Assembly: GCA_038046485.1 (NCBI GenBank)
Contig: JBBSWA010000017.1
Coordinates: 1-37,018 of the forward strand
From: JBBSWA01 sp038046485
GTDB taxonomy: Archaea; Nanobdellota; Nanobdellia; Woesearchaeales; SM23-78
DNA length: 37,018 nucleotides
Direction: 5' to 3'
The position numbers and the translations under genes are program-made. Positions 1 through 5,978 of the stretch are shown here, in pieces. The notes below the pieces were generated by a model, which was not told the origin of the DNA, made no database searches, and saw only the letters and a list, made by a program, of their open reading frames with translations. The first letter of the stretch is position 1. Each line of letters opens with the position of its first letter.

Positions 1-573
1 TAATTGTATGCCTAAGCTGTCTGCCATGGCTTGGGCTTTTTCCTTAGCTTTTTTAGAAGCGATTTTCAAGGCTTCTGCTTTGACTTGGATTTCTTTTTGT
101 TTGCTAAGGCCAAAAACAACATTTTCAACGGAATTGGCGCCGGCTTGGATGGCCTCATCAACAAGTTCGCCGAGTTTGTCCAGGTCTCTCACAGTGATTT
201 TAAAGGTGTGCGTGACCGTATAGCCTTGGATTTTATAGTATTCTTTTTGACCTTCTTTAGGAGGGTAGTATGTGCGTTCCGGGTTTACAGAGTAGCTGCT
301 CGTTTCAATGTCTTCTTCTTTTAAGCCGTTGTTTAGGAAGGCATCTTTTACTTTGTTAGCAATTCCTTTGTTATAGGTTTGTGCTTCCTTTGCAACCTTT
401 CCTTGACTAACGATTTGGATATACGCCGTGGCTTGGTCTGGATTGGTGGCCACTTCACCTTCCCCGCTGCTTGTGATTTGAGGAATTTGTTGGTTGGGAT
501 TCACCTGCATCGTGCAGCTGGATAAGAGGAAAACAGATAGGATCACTGCGATAAAAACAAGTGCTTTGCGCAT
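1..573 (-). CDS. SIMPL-domain (DUF541) lipoprotein, 3' end cut by window edge
   Basis: Seen: an open frame from the ATG at 573 to the window edge, 191 codons without a stop. The N-terminus is a lipoprotein signal: MRK, a hydrophobic run of about 12 residues, then lipobox LSSC with Cys near residue 19. The body contains ATAYIQIVSQGK, a conserved GIANKVKDAF helix, the EEDIETSSYSVNPE segment, and DLDKLGELVDEAIQAGAN followed by a Lys/Ala-rich helix. Family knowledge: this order is typical of the SIMPL/DUF541 (BP26/OMP28) fold, secreted or surface proteins that can form channel-like oligomers. A TATA box (596-603) is centred 27 nt upstream, so the mRNA is probably leaderless. It is convergent with nothing visible and is followed upstream by a second lipoprotein gene on the same strand. 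The function in archaea is not established. Confidence 0.85.
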   Translation of the reverse strand, partial: MRKALVFIAVILSVFLLSSCTMQVNPNQQIPQITSSGEGEVATNPDQATAYIQIVSQGKVAKEAQTYNKGIANKVKDAFLNNGLKEEDIETSSYSVNPERTYYPPKEGQKEYYKIQGYTVTHTFKITVRDLDKLGELVDEAIQAGANSVENVVFGLSKQKEIQVKAEALKIASKKAKEKAQAMADSLGIQL

Positions 574-644
574 GAAAAGGATGATTTTTGCTGGATTTAA
601 AAAGGTTGTGAATTGAAAAGCCAAATCCAAAAAGAGATGAAAAA

Positions 645-1943
645 TCAAATCGCTCGTTTAATCAGTACCTGGGTCTGGGCCGTCGTGCTATATCCATACC
701 AGAGTTCTACAACAACCGGAGTTTGGTAAGCACTCTTGATGGGACCAAAGGGAATGTCATAGACACAGGTAACTTCGCCTTGTCCTTTGGCATCGAGTCG
801 GATGAAGTCATTGGGACTGCATTTTAAGCGTCTAGGATCGCCTGAAACACGGACATCTCCGATCCATACAATATTCTTATCCGATTCAGTGGTTCGTTGG
901 GGAGCGTAGGGGCTGCATTTCTCAATTCTTCCAATGTCCCACACTTCGCCGCCACCTTGGTTTTTGACGTGAATCGTAAAGCGTGCTTGCCTGGGGGTGT
1001 TTTCTTGATCAATGCCAGTCACAACAACGGGGGCTCCTTGTCCTTTTGTACCAACAAAGGGTTTGGGCACGCAGACTTTAGTCGCTTCAGAGAACGGTGC
1101 AGGGTCAATGCAAACAACCGGAGCGGCATGCGTTGTATATAAGTAGCAATTGGTAATCAAAAAATTCTGCGTGGTTTGATCAAGTCCTTGCGGCCAATTG
1201 GCGATGTTGGCATCAAAGTCGATAAAGGCCGTATCTCCGCCAGGGAATTCAGGAATGTTTCCGGCAAGTAAGTATTCCGTGCCGAAGTTGCGTTGAAAGC
1301 TAATGCCGCTAAAGAGTCCAATCAACAATCTACCTCGGCTTCCATAGTCCATATTGAAAGCAAGTTTGTTGGCCACATCAAACCCAAAACCAAGTCGGTA
1401 ATCAGAAGGGATTCCCGCAGCAGAGTCACCGGGTTGTCGGCTAAAGGTTAAGTCGCCTCCTCCAAAAAGGGCATTATTCAAACCGAATTTTTCAAAGATC
1501 TTCTTAATATTAACATCAATGTCTCCTCGGCGATCAGCGCCGATGGTCACGTCATTGTCGCATTGGAAAAGGCCTCCAAAGGTTCCAAAGCCGATGTTGC
1601 CGATGCTGATGCCACAGGTTCCTCGGGCAAGGGTATTGGGGTTGATGCCAAAGACTTGGATCATGAGGGGGTCATAGCCAGATAAGTAAATGCCTCCTCG
1701 AGCAAAGCTGCTGCCTGTGTTCGCAACTTTGACATTGACGTGAAATCGGTTGTCAGGTGTGTCAGAATAATAATAGAGTTTAGCAGGAGGGTTTCCTTTG
1801 TCAGCAAATCCGATGCTAACACCACGAATACCCTCAAAATACTTGCGCTCTTCAGGAGGAGGAGGAGGTCCTCCACCTAAGGTGCAAGAGGTAGCAACCA
1901 AAACAAGGGCGAGTAACAATAAAGCAATCGTCCTCTTTTTCAT
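645..1943 (-). CDS. uncharacterised lipoprotein, 432 aa
   Basis: Not recognised as a named family. Seen: MKKR, a hydrophobic stretch and lipobox ATSC (Cys20), then a Gly/Pro-rich linker GGGPPPPPEE, typical of a membrane-anchored lipoprotein. The rest is beta-rich and probably extracellular, with segments FHVNVKVANTGSSFARGGIYLSG and ARFTIHVKNQGGGEVWD that look like Ig-like or CARDB-like beta sandwiches (inference). About ten cysteines are present, suggesting disulfides. The start ATG at 1943 lies 26 nt from a TATA box at 1966-1973, indicating a leaderless transcript. It is one of three lipobox proteins in the window, matching the signal peptidase II gene at 14.6 kb. Confidence 0.85.
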   Translation of the reverse strand: MKKRTIALLLLALVLVATSCTLGGGPPPPPEERKYFEGIRGVSIGFADKGNPPAKLYYYSDTPDNRFHVNVKVANTGSSFARGGIYLSGYDPLMIQVFGINPNTLARGTCGISIGNIGFGTFGGLFQCDNDVTIGADRRGDIDVNIKKIFEKFGLNNALFGGGDLTFSRQPGDSAAGIPSDYRLGFGFDVANKLAFNMDYGSRGRLLIGLFSGISFQRNFGTEYLLAGNIPEFPGGDTAFIDFDANIANWPQGLDQTTQNFLITNCYLYTTHAAPVVCIDPAPFSEATKVCVPKPFVGTKGQGAPVVVTGIDQENTPRQARFTIHVKNQGGGEVWDIGRIEKCSPYAPQRTTESDKNIVWIGDVRVSGDPRRLKCSPNDFIRLDAKGQGEVTCVYDIPFGPIKSAYQTPVVVELWYGYSTTAQTQVLIKRAI

Positions 1944-1988
1944 GAGGGATTCTGATGGAGCATGGTATATAAAGTTTACGAGAATAAG

Positions 1989-2206
1989 GGCTCTGTAAAA
2001 AAGGCCTCCTCCACTCTTAAGGGCGAGTGATTGGAATAAAAATAAGTAAGAAGCTGAGGGGGAAGTCCTGATTAAGAGCGAAGCTCTTAAGCATGCCAGA
2101 AACGGAACGTTTCTGAGTACCTACGGGGCTTCAGCGATGCATAAAAGAAAAGAAGCATCTCACAAGCAGAGTGGAGGGCGAACAAAGTGAAATTTTCTAC
2201 AGAGCC
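1989..2206. repeat. structured intergenic element A: outer inverted repeats with two perfect internal hairpins
   Basis: Seen: GGCTCTGTA (1989-1997) pairs with TACAGAGCC (2198-2206); inside it CCTCCACTC (2008-2016) pairs with GAGTGGAGG (2169-2177). Between them lie two perfect 8-bp hairpins: TTAAGAGC/GCTCTTAA (2072-2090) and CAGAAACG/CGTTTCTG (2097-2115), both with the loop GAA and separated by GCATGC (2091-2096). No convincing gene occupies 1974-2220. The same module type recurs at 5.3 kb and 23.6 kb. It may be a small mobile element or a structured RNA. Confidence 0.65.
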
Positions 2207-2220
2207 AAGAATAGGAGAAT

Positions 2221-2442
2221 CTAGTAGTATCTCTGTTGCTTCTGGTGAAGCAGGATAATAATGCCTCCCAGGATGCCTAAGAGTGCAACGATAATATAGA
2301 ATAGATCACCTGAAAGATCTACGGGGAGGTCGATGAACTGGAGTTTAACATTTAAGGATAGAATCCCAACCAAGATCAAGCCAATCCCTACAACCGTGCT
2401 AATGAGGTGGCTTTGTTGGTGTTGACCATACCCGTATGACAT
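2221..2442 (-). CDS. small two-helix membrane protein
   Basis: A 73-aa protein of unknown family. Seen: a Gln/Tyr/His-rich N-terminus (MSYGYGQHQQSH), a first transmembrane segment (about residues 13-33, VVGIGLILVGILSL), a short loop with FIDLPVDLSGD, and a second hydrophobic segment (about 47-66, FYIIVALLGILGGIIILL) before a basic tail HQKQQRYY. A TATA box on this strand (2466-2472) is centred 27 nt before the ATG, so the short ORF is probably expressed. It is divergent from the adenylyltransferase-like gene. No function can be assigned. Confidence 0.7.
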   Translation of the reverse strand: MSYGYGQHQQSHLISTVVGIGLILVGILSLNVKLQFIDLPVDLSGDLFYIIVALLGILGGIIILLHQKQQRYY

Positions 2443-2515
2443 GACTCTTTCTGGCCTTATACTGGTTTATATGTTTTTTGCATGGGAAGTGTGAGCTATA
2501 AAGGCTAAGCTTTTT

Positions 2516-3199
2516 ATGGAGTCAAGAGTCTCTTATCGGATGATTCCGAATAGCGCGTTGTACTATCAGGGGGAGGAAGCTTCTTGGACAGAGTTTCTAG
2601 AAAGGTTGTCAGCAAAACATCTATCTCAAAAGGACCTGATTGGAATGCTCGGTGGAAGGTTTATGCCTTTCCATCAGGGTCATTTTCAAACGTTAGAAGC
2701 ATTGACCAGGCATTATAGTCATGTTCATGTGGGTATCGTAAATCCAGATCCTTGGAATACTCTTTTGAAAGGAGATCGCTTTACGTTGGATAAGAATTTC
2801 TTAACGTATGCGGAGCGTGTGGAAATGGTCACGGCAGCTTTAGAGGCACTGAGCTGCCATGCTACAATAGCTCCTTATTATCCGATTAGAGAGTATAACG
2901 AACGCGTCTTTTGGAATTTTACTCCTGGAAATCCAGAGGTTACAGTTGAGCACCTGGCAGTCCGGGACGACTTTGATCGATGGAAAAAAGAAAGATGGGT
3001 CGAAGAAAGAAAGACGTTTGTAGAAGTGCCCTTGATATGTAGAGAGAGTCAACCGTACGGAGCTACTGAAATTCGTCGAATGATGCTGGAAGGAAGCGAA
3101 GAATGGCGACAGTGGTTACCCTCATTTACAGCCGATGTAATCGACCAGTATCATATTGTGGAAAGGCTTCGAGATTTAAGTACAAAGAGGGAATTGTAA
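2516..3199 (+). CDS. nicotinamide-nucleotide adenylyltransferase-like nucleotidyltransferase
   Basis: Seen: LGGRFMPFHQGH (residues about 45-56) is the GxFxPxHxGH signature of the HIGH-superfamily cytidylyl/adenylyltransferases, and GATEIRRMMLEG near residue 180 is the ISSTxxR-like second motif. Family knowledge: archaeal NadM joins NMN and ATP to make NAD and has this layout; the C-terminal part here resembles that group most, but other nucleotidyltransferases (PPAT-like) cannot be excluded. At 227 aa it is longer than archaeal NadM (about 170-180 aa) because of a 40-residue N-terminal extension. TATA boxes lie at 2466-2472 and 2497-2502; the second would put transcription start after the first ATG and favours the ATG at 2540 (codon 9). 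Confidence 0.8.
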   Translation: MESRVSYRMIPNSALYYQGEEASWTEFLERLSAKHLSQKDLIGMLGGRFMPFHQGHFQTLEALTRHYSHVHVGIVNPDPWNTLLKGDRFTLDKNFLTYAERVEMVTAALEALSCHATIAPYYPIREYNERVFWNFTPGNPEVTVEHLAVRDDFDRWKKERWVEERKTFVEVPLICRESQPYGATEIRRMMLEGSEEWRQWLPSFTADVIDQYHIVERLRDLSTKREL

Positions 3200-3245
3200 C
3201 GAATTTACGCAAAGCTTTAAAAACCGCGCCCCTGTCCAGCACTGT

Positions 3246-3692
3246 ATGGCAATTGTGGGTTTTAGTTTTACGAAAATGCTTGCTGAGCGCAAAAAGCCAA
3301 TTAAGGGCAAGATCACTATCAATAATACTGTCACCTTGGTGGATGTGGAAGAGAATGAACTTCCCCTTGAAGCAAAGGGTAAGAGTTTAAAGTTAATGTT
3401 TGGTTTCTCAACAAAGTATGAACCTGAAGCAGGCATCATCGAGTTAAGTGGAGAAGTCATTTACTTGGATGAAGAAAAGAAGATCAAGGAAGCCTTTAAG
3501 CAATGGAAGGCAAATAAGACGTTACCCAATGCCACAACCGAAGAAATCTTAAATAATGTGCTGGCCAAGTGCCACATTCAAGCCGTCATCATCAGTAGGG
3601 ACATCAGCCTTCCTCCACCGGTAGCCATTCCTCGAATTGGCATTGCAGCCGCTCCGGAAACAACGCTAGTCGATTCTAAAAAGAAAGGTTGA
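3246..3692 (+). CDS. conserved uncharacterised archaeal protein, 148 aa
   Basis: Seen: a soluble mixed alpha/beta protein starting MAIVGFSFTKMLAERK, with INNTVTLVDVEENEL, a FGFSTKYEPEAGIIELSGEV core, a charged helix (YLDEEKKIKEAFKQWKAN), a second helix with NNVLAKCHIQAVIISRDISLPPP, and a Pro/Ala-rich tail. I recognise the pattern as a small protein common in DPANN archaea with a SecB-like look, but the function is not known to me. The TATA box at 3216-3223 is centred 27 nt upstream of the ATG, indicating a leaderless transcript. The reverse transcriptase fragment follows after 7 nt and may be co-transcribed. Confidence 0.75.
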   Translation: MAIVGFSFTKMLAERKKPIKGKITINNTVTLVDVEENELPLEAKGKSLKLMFGFSTKYEPEAGIIELSGEVIYLDEEKKIKEAFKQWKANKTLPNATTEEILNNVLAKCHIQAVIISRDISLPPPVAIPRIGIAAAPETTLVDSKKKG

Positions 3693-4272
3693 ATTATTCT
3701 TGAATGGACCGAAAAGGTCGAGTCTCTACAGCAAACTGTGTTCTTGCAAAAATCTTGAGCTGGCTTTCCAAAAAGCAAGAAAGGGAAAAACGTTAAAGCC
3801 TTATGTCATCGAATTTGAGAAGAATCTCAGACAAAATCTACAAGACTTGATCTCAGAGTTAACCTTTCACACATATAAGCCAAGGCCGTTAAAGGTTTTC
3901 ATTCTTCGCGACCCAAAAACACGAAGGATCAGCAAATCAGATTTTAGAGATAGGGTCATTCACCACGCCATCTGCAACATCATCGAACCCATTTTTGATA
4001 AAACCTTCATTTATGACAACTATGCCAATCGGAAAAGAAAAGGAACTTTCAAAGCCATCCAGCGATTCGATCACTTCAAAAGAAAGGTGTCCAAGAACAA
4101 CACTCGAATCTGCTACGTTCTCAAAGCAGATATCAAGCACTATTTTGATACCGTAGACCACCAAATCCTCCTGTCCATCCTAAGTAAGAGAATAGAGGAC
4201 GAAAGAATCCTTTGGCTCATAAGTCAAATCCTAAAAAACCATCACGTCCAGCAAGAAGGCAAAGGAATGCCG

Positions 4273-4310
4273 CTCGGCAACCTAGTCGGCAATGGCGGCC
4301 GTTTGGTTGG
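4273..4310 (+). repeat. DGR variable repeat (VR) remnant
   Basis: Aligned without gaps to 5669-5706: 9 of 14 adenines in the template copy are changed here, but only 1 of 24 non-adenine bases (one C to T). The last 15 bases, CGGCCGTTTGGTTGG, contain no A and are identical, as expected for the initiation-of-mutagenic-homing (IMH) site. The first 12 bases could equally be native reverse transcriptase sequence (LGNL codons); counting only from 4285, 5 of 7 A are changed versus 1 of 19 others. Confidence 0.75.
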
Positions 4311-4316
4311 TGTAGT

Positions 4317-4331
4317 GGCGCCGGAGGCGCT
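4317..4331 (+). other. hairpin just downstream of the DGR IMH site
   Basis: GCGCC (4318-4322) pairs with GGCGC (4326-4330) around a GGA loop, with a G-T pair possible outside. It begins about 7 bp after the IMH. Family knowledge: in the Bordetella phage DGR a hairpin or cruciform a few bp downstream of the VR is needed for efficient target recognition. The position fits; function here is inferred, and the fused gene is probably dead. Confidence 0.5.
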
Positions 4332-4445
4332 CGTCGCAAAAAATTTAGGCGGTCTTTTAGAGCAAAGAGTTGCGAGTTCTTTAGGAACTGGAAGAGCCTT
4401 TGAGTTCAGTGGAACCGTCTATGCCCCTGTTAAAGGCGTGACCTT

Positions 4446-4465
4446 GCAGGAACAATAAGTTTTAT
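4446..4465 (+). repeat. 20-bp direct repeat, left copy (pairs with 5238-5257)
   Basis: GCAGGAACAATAAGTTTTAT is present identically at 5238-5257. This copy includes the stop codon of the fused reverse transcriptase ORF. A second shared 11-mer, ACAGGTAAAGC, follows at 4467-4477 and precedes the right copy at 5226-5236, so the two repeats occur in the order R1-R2 ... R2-R1, all direct. The pair encloses the 40-aa ORF and the PIN gene. Confidence 0.85.
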
Positions 4466-4568
4466 GACAGGTAAAGCTGTCTGGCCAAAAAGCCTGCATT
4501 TAAGACACTATACAGCTAATCCTAAGAGATCAAAAGGTTTATAAACTTAAATTCTATCCCTTCTATTT

Positions 4569-4691
4569 ATGAAGAAAAAGAAGCCATCGGAAAGGGAATG
4601 GGATAAAAAGTTTAAAGAAATCCAAGCCACCCCTCAATTTCAAAAAGACATGGATACGTTCATTAAAGCAACGACTTCTACTTCTTTCTAA
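4569..4691 (+). CDS. small basic ORF (40 aa) convergent with the PIN nuclease
   Basis: Unrecognised. Seen: MKKKKPSEREWDKKF, then KEIQATPQFQKDMDTFIKA and a Thr/Ser tail; highly charged, probably helical. A good TATA box (TTTATAAA, 4538-4545) is centred 27 nt before the ATG, the standard arrangement for genes in this window, which argues that it is expressed. Its last 14 bp overlap the 3' end of the PIN gene on the other strand. It could be an antitoxin or a transcriptional interference partner, but antitoxins are normally encoded upstream in the same operon, so this is only a suggestion. Confidence 0.5.
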   Translation: MKKKKPSEREWDKKFKEIQATPQFQKDMDTFIKATTSTSF

Positions 4692-5178
4692 ACATCTCCA
4701 ACAAACTTTCATAATCCAAAAAATTAGGTGTCCTATAACGCCACAACCGATTCACCTTATTATACACCAACTGCGCTCTTTCACTAACCAACGTCTTCTG
4801 ATCCCCTGAACAAACCACATCTAGATTGTTAAGAGTAGCACATGCAACAACCAAGAAATCAACACCAATCTCACCCCAATTTCGTAGCCCCTTAACCTTG
4901 CGATACTGCTTATAATATTCCTTCCCCAAACTGGCAATCTTATCCGAATTTGAAAGAATGTGCTCCTTCGTTATCCAATCATATAACTCCAATAAAGCAA
5001 TACGCGACTGCCTAGCAACCACCTTATCTTTCGGTATATCCCTCAACTCTTTCCGCACGGGTTGAAAGCCATAAACAATGAAACCTTCATCATTTCTGAT
5101 CCGATGCTTTAATTCTGTCGCATCATTTTCTTTTGAAAGGAAGCCGTATATGTTCGTATCGAAAATAACCCGTAGCAT
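4678..5178 (-). CDS. PIN-domain ribonuclease (probable toxin or VapC-like)
   Basis: Seen: MLRVIFDTNIYGFLS opens a PIN fold with the first acidic residue (FDTN, Asp7 of this start); later VRKEL supplies a conserved Glu and GVDFLVVACATLNNLDVVCSGDQKTL supplies Asp residues of the metal site. Family knowledge: PIN proteins cleave RNA using 3-4 acidic residues and Mg. A longer reading from 5247 exists, but a TATA box (5199-5206) lies inside that extension and is centred 25 nt before the ATG at 5178, so I chose 5178 (166 aa). No same-strand antitoxin gene precedes it. The gene and its promoter lie between 20-bp direct repeats, suggesting acquisition as a cassette. Confidence 0.8.
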   Translation of the reverse strand: MLRVIFDTNIYGFLSKENDATELKHRIRNDEGFIVYGFQPVRKELRDIPKDKVVARQSRIALLELYDWITKEHILSNSDKIASLGKEYYKQYRKVKGLRNWGEIGVDFLVVACATLNNLDVVCSGDQKTLVSERAQLVYNKVNRLWRYRTPNFLDYESLLEMFRKK

Positions 5179-5237
5179 GATCAAATACCGCAATAAGGTT
5201 ATATAACTCTTTCGCCAACAATAACACAGGTAAAGCC

Positions 5238-5257
5238 GCAGGAACAATAAGTTTTAT
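5238..5257 (+). repeat. 20-bp direct repeat, right copy
   Basis: Identical to 4446-4465. It is preceded by the second shared 11-mer ACAGGTAAAGC (5226-5236). It marks the distal boundary of the PIN cassette and lies just before the hairpin array. Confidence 0.85.
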
Positions 5258-5297
5258 TAACTTCTCTTGTTTTCATCTTCTTTGTCCCAGCTGTGCT

Positions 5298-5572
5298 CAG
5301 AACCTAAATGGTTCTGGCATGCTGAAGAACTCGATTCTTCGCATGCCAAGAGCAAAGCTCTTGAGCATGCCAGAAAAGCAAAGCTTTTCTGAGCACTTTG
5401 GAGTAGCTTGGAACTACACGCCTTTCCACTAGGATAGCTTTGCTATCATAAAATACAGCCTCAACACGACGAATTCGTAAGAATTCGTGTGCCAGAAACT
5501 CAGAAATCAGTGGATTTCTGGTTCCAGAAATGCGTAGCATTTCTGTGAAAGCAAAGCTTTTCTGTGCAGAAA
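5298..5572. repeat. array of about ten perfect short hairpins, several separated by GCATGC
   Basis: Seen, arms / loop: CAGAACC (5298-5304)/TAAAT; GAAGAA (5324-5329)/CTCGA; CAAGAGC (5347-5353)/AAA; CAGAAAAGC (5371-5379)/AAA; GATAGC (5433-5438)/TTT; ACGAATTC (5469-5476)/GTAA; CAGAAATC (5501-5508)/AGTG; CAGAAATGC (5525-5533)/GTA; AAAGC (5548-5552)/AAA; TTTCTG (5559-5564)/TG. All have exact complements immediately after the loop. GCATGC spacers lie at 5317-5322, 5341-5346 and 5365-5370. Stem sequences differ while pairing is kept, so structure rather than sequence is conserved. No coding potential is seen. Confidence 0.85.
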
Positions 5573-5599
5573 TGAAGGGGCAGTGACTTTAGTATAAAG

Positions 5600-5740
5600 T
5601 GGAAGGGCTATTCCGGGCGGCTTTTGTGTCTTGGCTCGTTCGACAACAACAACGGCAATGCTAACGACAACAACAACCTAGACAACAACAACGGCCGTTT
5701 GGTTGGAATAGTCAAGCGAATGGCTGGGACATTCTTTATT
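5600..5740 (+). ncRNA. DGR template repeat (TR) region
   Basis: An A-rich core of repeated AAC codons (5642-5691) read on the plus strand would give FDNNNGNANDNNNLDNNNGRLVG, the Asn-rich pattern produced by DGR templates, because AAC is the codon from which adenine mutagenesis yields the most amino acids. The segment 5669-5706 aligns with the variable repeat at 4273-4310. The exact TR limits cannot be set from one short VR; 5600-5740 is a working estimate. The RNA would be the template for a DGR reverse transcriptase, which is broken here, so an enzyme from elsewhere would be required. No start codon or promoter for a protein was identified. Confidence 0.65.
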
Positions 5741-5895
5741 GTCAAGAACCGCCTGTCATAGACGGGCGGCATGACTGCCCCGATTTACAGTACTGCAGTC
5801 ATGCCGCTTATCGAATTAGCGGTTCTTGATCATTCCAGATTTCACATATCAATAAGTGGTCCTTTGGACCACCATTCAGAGAATGGTGGAATCTG
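5741..5895. repeat. nested hairpins between the template repeat and cdc48
   Basis: Seen: TCAAGAACCGC (5742-5752) pairs with GCGGTTCTTGA (5819-5829) as an outer arm. Smaller hairpins overlap or follow: CCGCCTGTC/GACGGGCGG (5749-5769, loop ATA, one G-T pair); CATGACTGC/GCAGTCATG (5770-5803); GTGGTCC/GGACCAC (5856-5872, loop TTT); CCACCATTC/GAATGGTGG (5869-5889, loop AGA); CAGATT (5836-5841) with AATCTG (5890-5895). Several arms are shared, so alternative folds are possible. The stretch 5179-5978 holds no convincing protein gene. Confidence 0.75.
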
Positions 5896-5947
5896 TTATT
5901 TCCACAGAAAGCAAAATATCTTTTTTCTTCATCATTCCTCGCAAAAC

Positions 5948-5955
5948 TATATAAA
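5948..5955 (+). promoter_or_regulatory. TATA box of cdc48
   Basis: TATATAAA centred 28 nt before the ATG at 5979. It is typical of the leaderless promoters throughout this window. Confidence 0.7.
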
Positions 5956-5978
5956 TCTTCATCGAATTAACCCACTCA

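Larger units (their letters stand above)
3700..4458 (+). pseudogene. truncated DGR reverse transcriptase fused to a variable-repeat C-terminus
   Basis: Seen: residues 1 to about 195 match the N-terminal half of a DGR/retron-type reverse transcriptase: LYSKLCSCKNLELAFQKA, then ILRDPKTRRISKSDFRDR (63-84), YDNYANRKRKGTFKAI, motif A with catalytic Asp144 in LKADIKHYFD, and GKGMPLGNL (187-195). A full enzyme would continue with TSQ and the YxDD motif; instead the frame runs into VGNGGRLVGV, which is DGR variable-repeat sequence matching the template at 5.67 kb, then 48 more residues of what was probably a target-protein C-terminus. With no YxDD the product cannot be an active polymerase. There is no ATG: TTG at 3700 is the only sensible start. 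The junction lies at CTCGGCAACCTA, shared by both partners, suggesting recombination at microhomology. Confidence 0.8.

Noticed and set aside
8..324. Plus-strand ORFs near the left edge
   Set aside because: They are antisense shadows of the SIMPL-domain lipoprotein, whose minus-strand frame has a signal peptide, lipobox and promoter.
4212..4403. Plus-strand ORF of 63 codons in another frame of the RT/VR fusion
   Set aside because: The template and variable repeats align codon by codon in the fused RT frame (NNNGRLVG and GNGGRLVG), so this Arg-rich frame is a shadow.
4467..4520. AGCTGT/ACAGCT inverted repeat as a further member of the hairpin family
   Set aside because: The arms are only 6 bp with a long loop and no GCATGC spacer, so it is not distinguishable from chance.
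5304..5540. Minus-strand ORF of 78 codons over the hairpin array
   Set aside because: Its open frame is a by-product of the palindromic stems; there is no promoter, no family resemblance and no codon-like pattern.
5298..5572. CRISPR array
   Set aside because: There is no constant repeat with variable spacers: the stems themselves vary, spacing is irregular and no cas genes are present.
5642..5691. Simple AAC microsatellite as the full explanation of the TR/VR match
   Set aside because: The match includes a unique A-free 15-mer and interruptions (CTAG, GGC) in register on both sides, and differences fall almost only on adenines.
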